Shown piece after piece: positions 63,707 to 64,000 of a stretch of 64,000 nucleotides of DNA. The notes beneath the pieces were generated by a model. That model did not search any database and was not told where the DNA came from. It saw only the letters and a list, made by a program, of their open reading frames with translations. The translations under genes were made by a program, and so were the position numbers. The DNA comes from Salvia splendens. Lineage: Eukaryota > Streptophyta > Magnoliopsida > Lamiales > Lamiaceae. Location: NCBI RefSeq assembly GCF_004379255.2, contig NC_056035.1:32751208-32815207 (forward strand), written 5' to 3'. How positions within the stretch are numbered: the first letter of the stretch is position 1; every line of letters begins with the position of its first letter.

Positions 63707-64000
63707 CAGTGCCAGTCAACAAATTTACTTCACGCGATCATCATTAAAATGCACATTCAAAATTCATAAAATTAACTGAAACGCCAATTCTCGCATTGCT
63801 CTGTAGTGCAGTTATGGCAAAAAACGACCTCAACGAAATACAGAAGCTAACCGCGCAATCCAAAACCACAACAAAATGCTAAAAGCAAAGAGGAATTGAG
63901 AAGCAGTAGAGATAACAGAGCGAGTAGAAGCACTAGCTGTTCTCTCACTGGAGTAGAGAGAGATAAAGGTCCGTGTATGTATCCCTTTCAATGTTTAATT
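63707..64000. other. Right-edge sequence
   Basis: AT-rich with a GAGAGATAA-type purine run near 63960. No feature recognised. Confidence 0.4.

Overview
The window is nuclear DNA from a flowering plant, most likely a core eudicot. Genes have GT-AG introns, the background is AT-rich, and roughly half the sequence is recognisable transposable elements. The species cannot be fixed from sequence alone; an asterid would fit but is a guess. All intron and exon boundaries below were read by eye from splice motifs and family conservation. Exon sums were checked to be multiples of three for the two aminoacyl/tRNA-type housekeeping genes and the carboxypeptidase.

Layout. 1-8342 holds the 5' half of an EPSP synthase gene (minus strand; exons 1-3). 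Intron 3 is invaded by a Ty1/copia element that runs off the left edge. Intron 1 carries a 2.3 kb terminal-inverted-repeat element with a 44-bp minisatellite. 8976-13180 is a related 4.2 kb element that has picked up gene fragments, including two pieces of an ABCG transporter. 13585-15930 is a complete serine carboxypeptidase-like gene. 16924-18968 is a PIF/Harbinger element with a nearly complete transposase. 19536-23467 is the mitochondrial-type GCP1/Qri7 gene for tRNA t6A synthesis.

24993-53000 is a tandem array of three type I (M-gamma-like) MADS-box genes interleaved with TEs. The first copy is intact. The second is split in its MADS domain by a copia element (38913-43873, TSD GATTT). 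The third is intact but has a hAT-type MITE just after its stop codon (TSD CATAGGAT) and a 5.7 kb long-LTR element in its upstream region (TSD CATAA). An arginase pseudogene (26609-27837), a hAT-like remnant, a Helitron 3' end and a second copia element (30329-36887) lie between copies one and two.

55043-55643 is a frameshifted PMEI-like gene. 56128-60044 is a complete 16-exon methionine aminopeptidase 1 gene. The right end is MITEs and two deleted Harbinger derivatives.

How it fits together. The functional genes are housekeeping: shikimate pathway, tRNA modification, N-terminal Met removal and peptide hydrolysis. They do not form an operon-like system. EPSPS, GCP1 and MAP1 occur close together in Arabidopsis too, from memory, so the gene order looks like conserved microsynteny into which TEs and a MADS array were added.

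The most unusual signal is in the two copia elements of 30-44 kb. Where a tRNA primer-binding site is expected there is instead a sequence perfectly complementary (14-15 nt) to a stretch inside their own LTR. A compensatory change between the two elements suggests self-primed reverse transcription.
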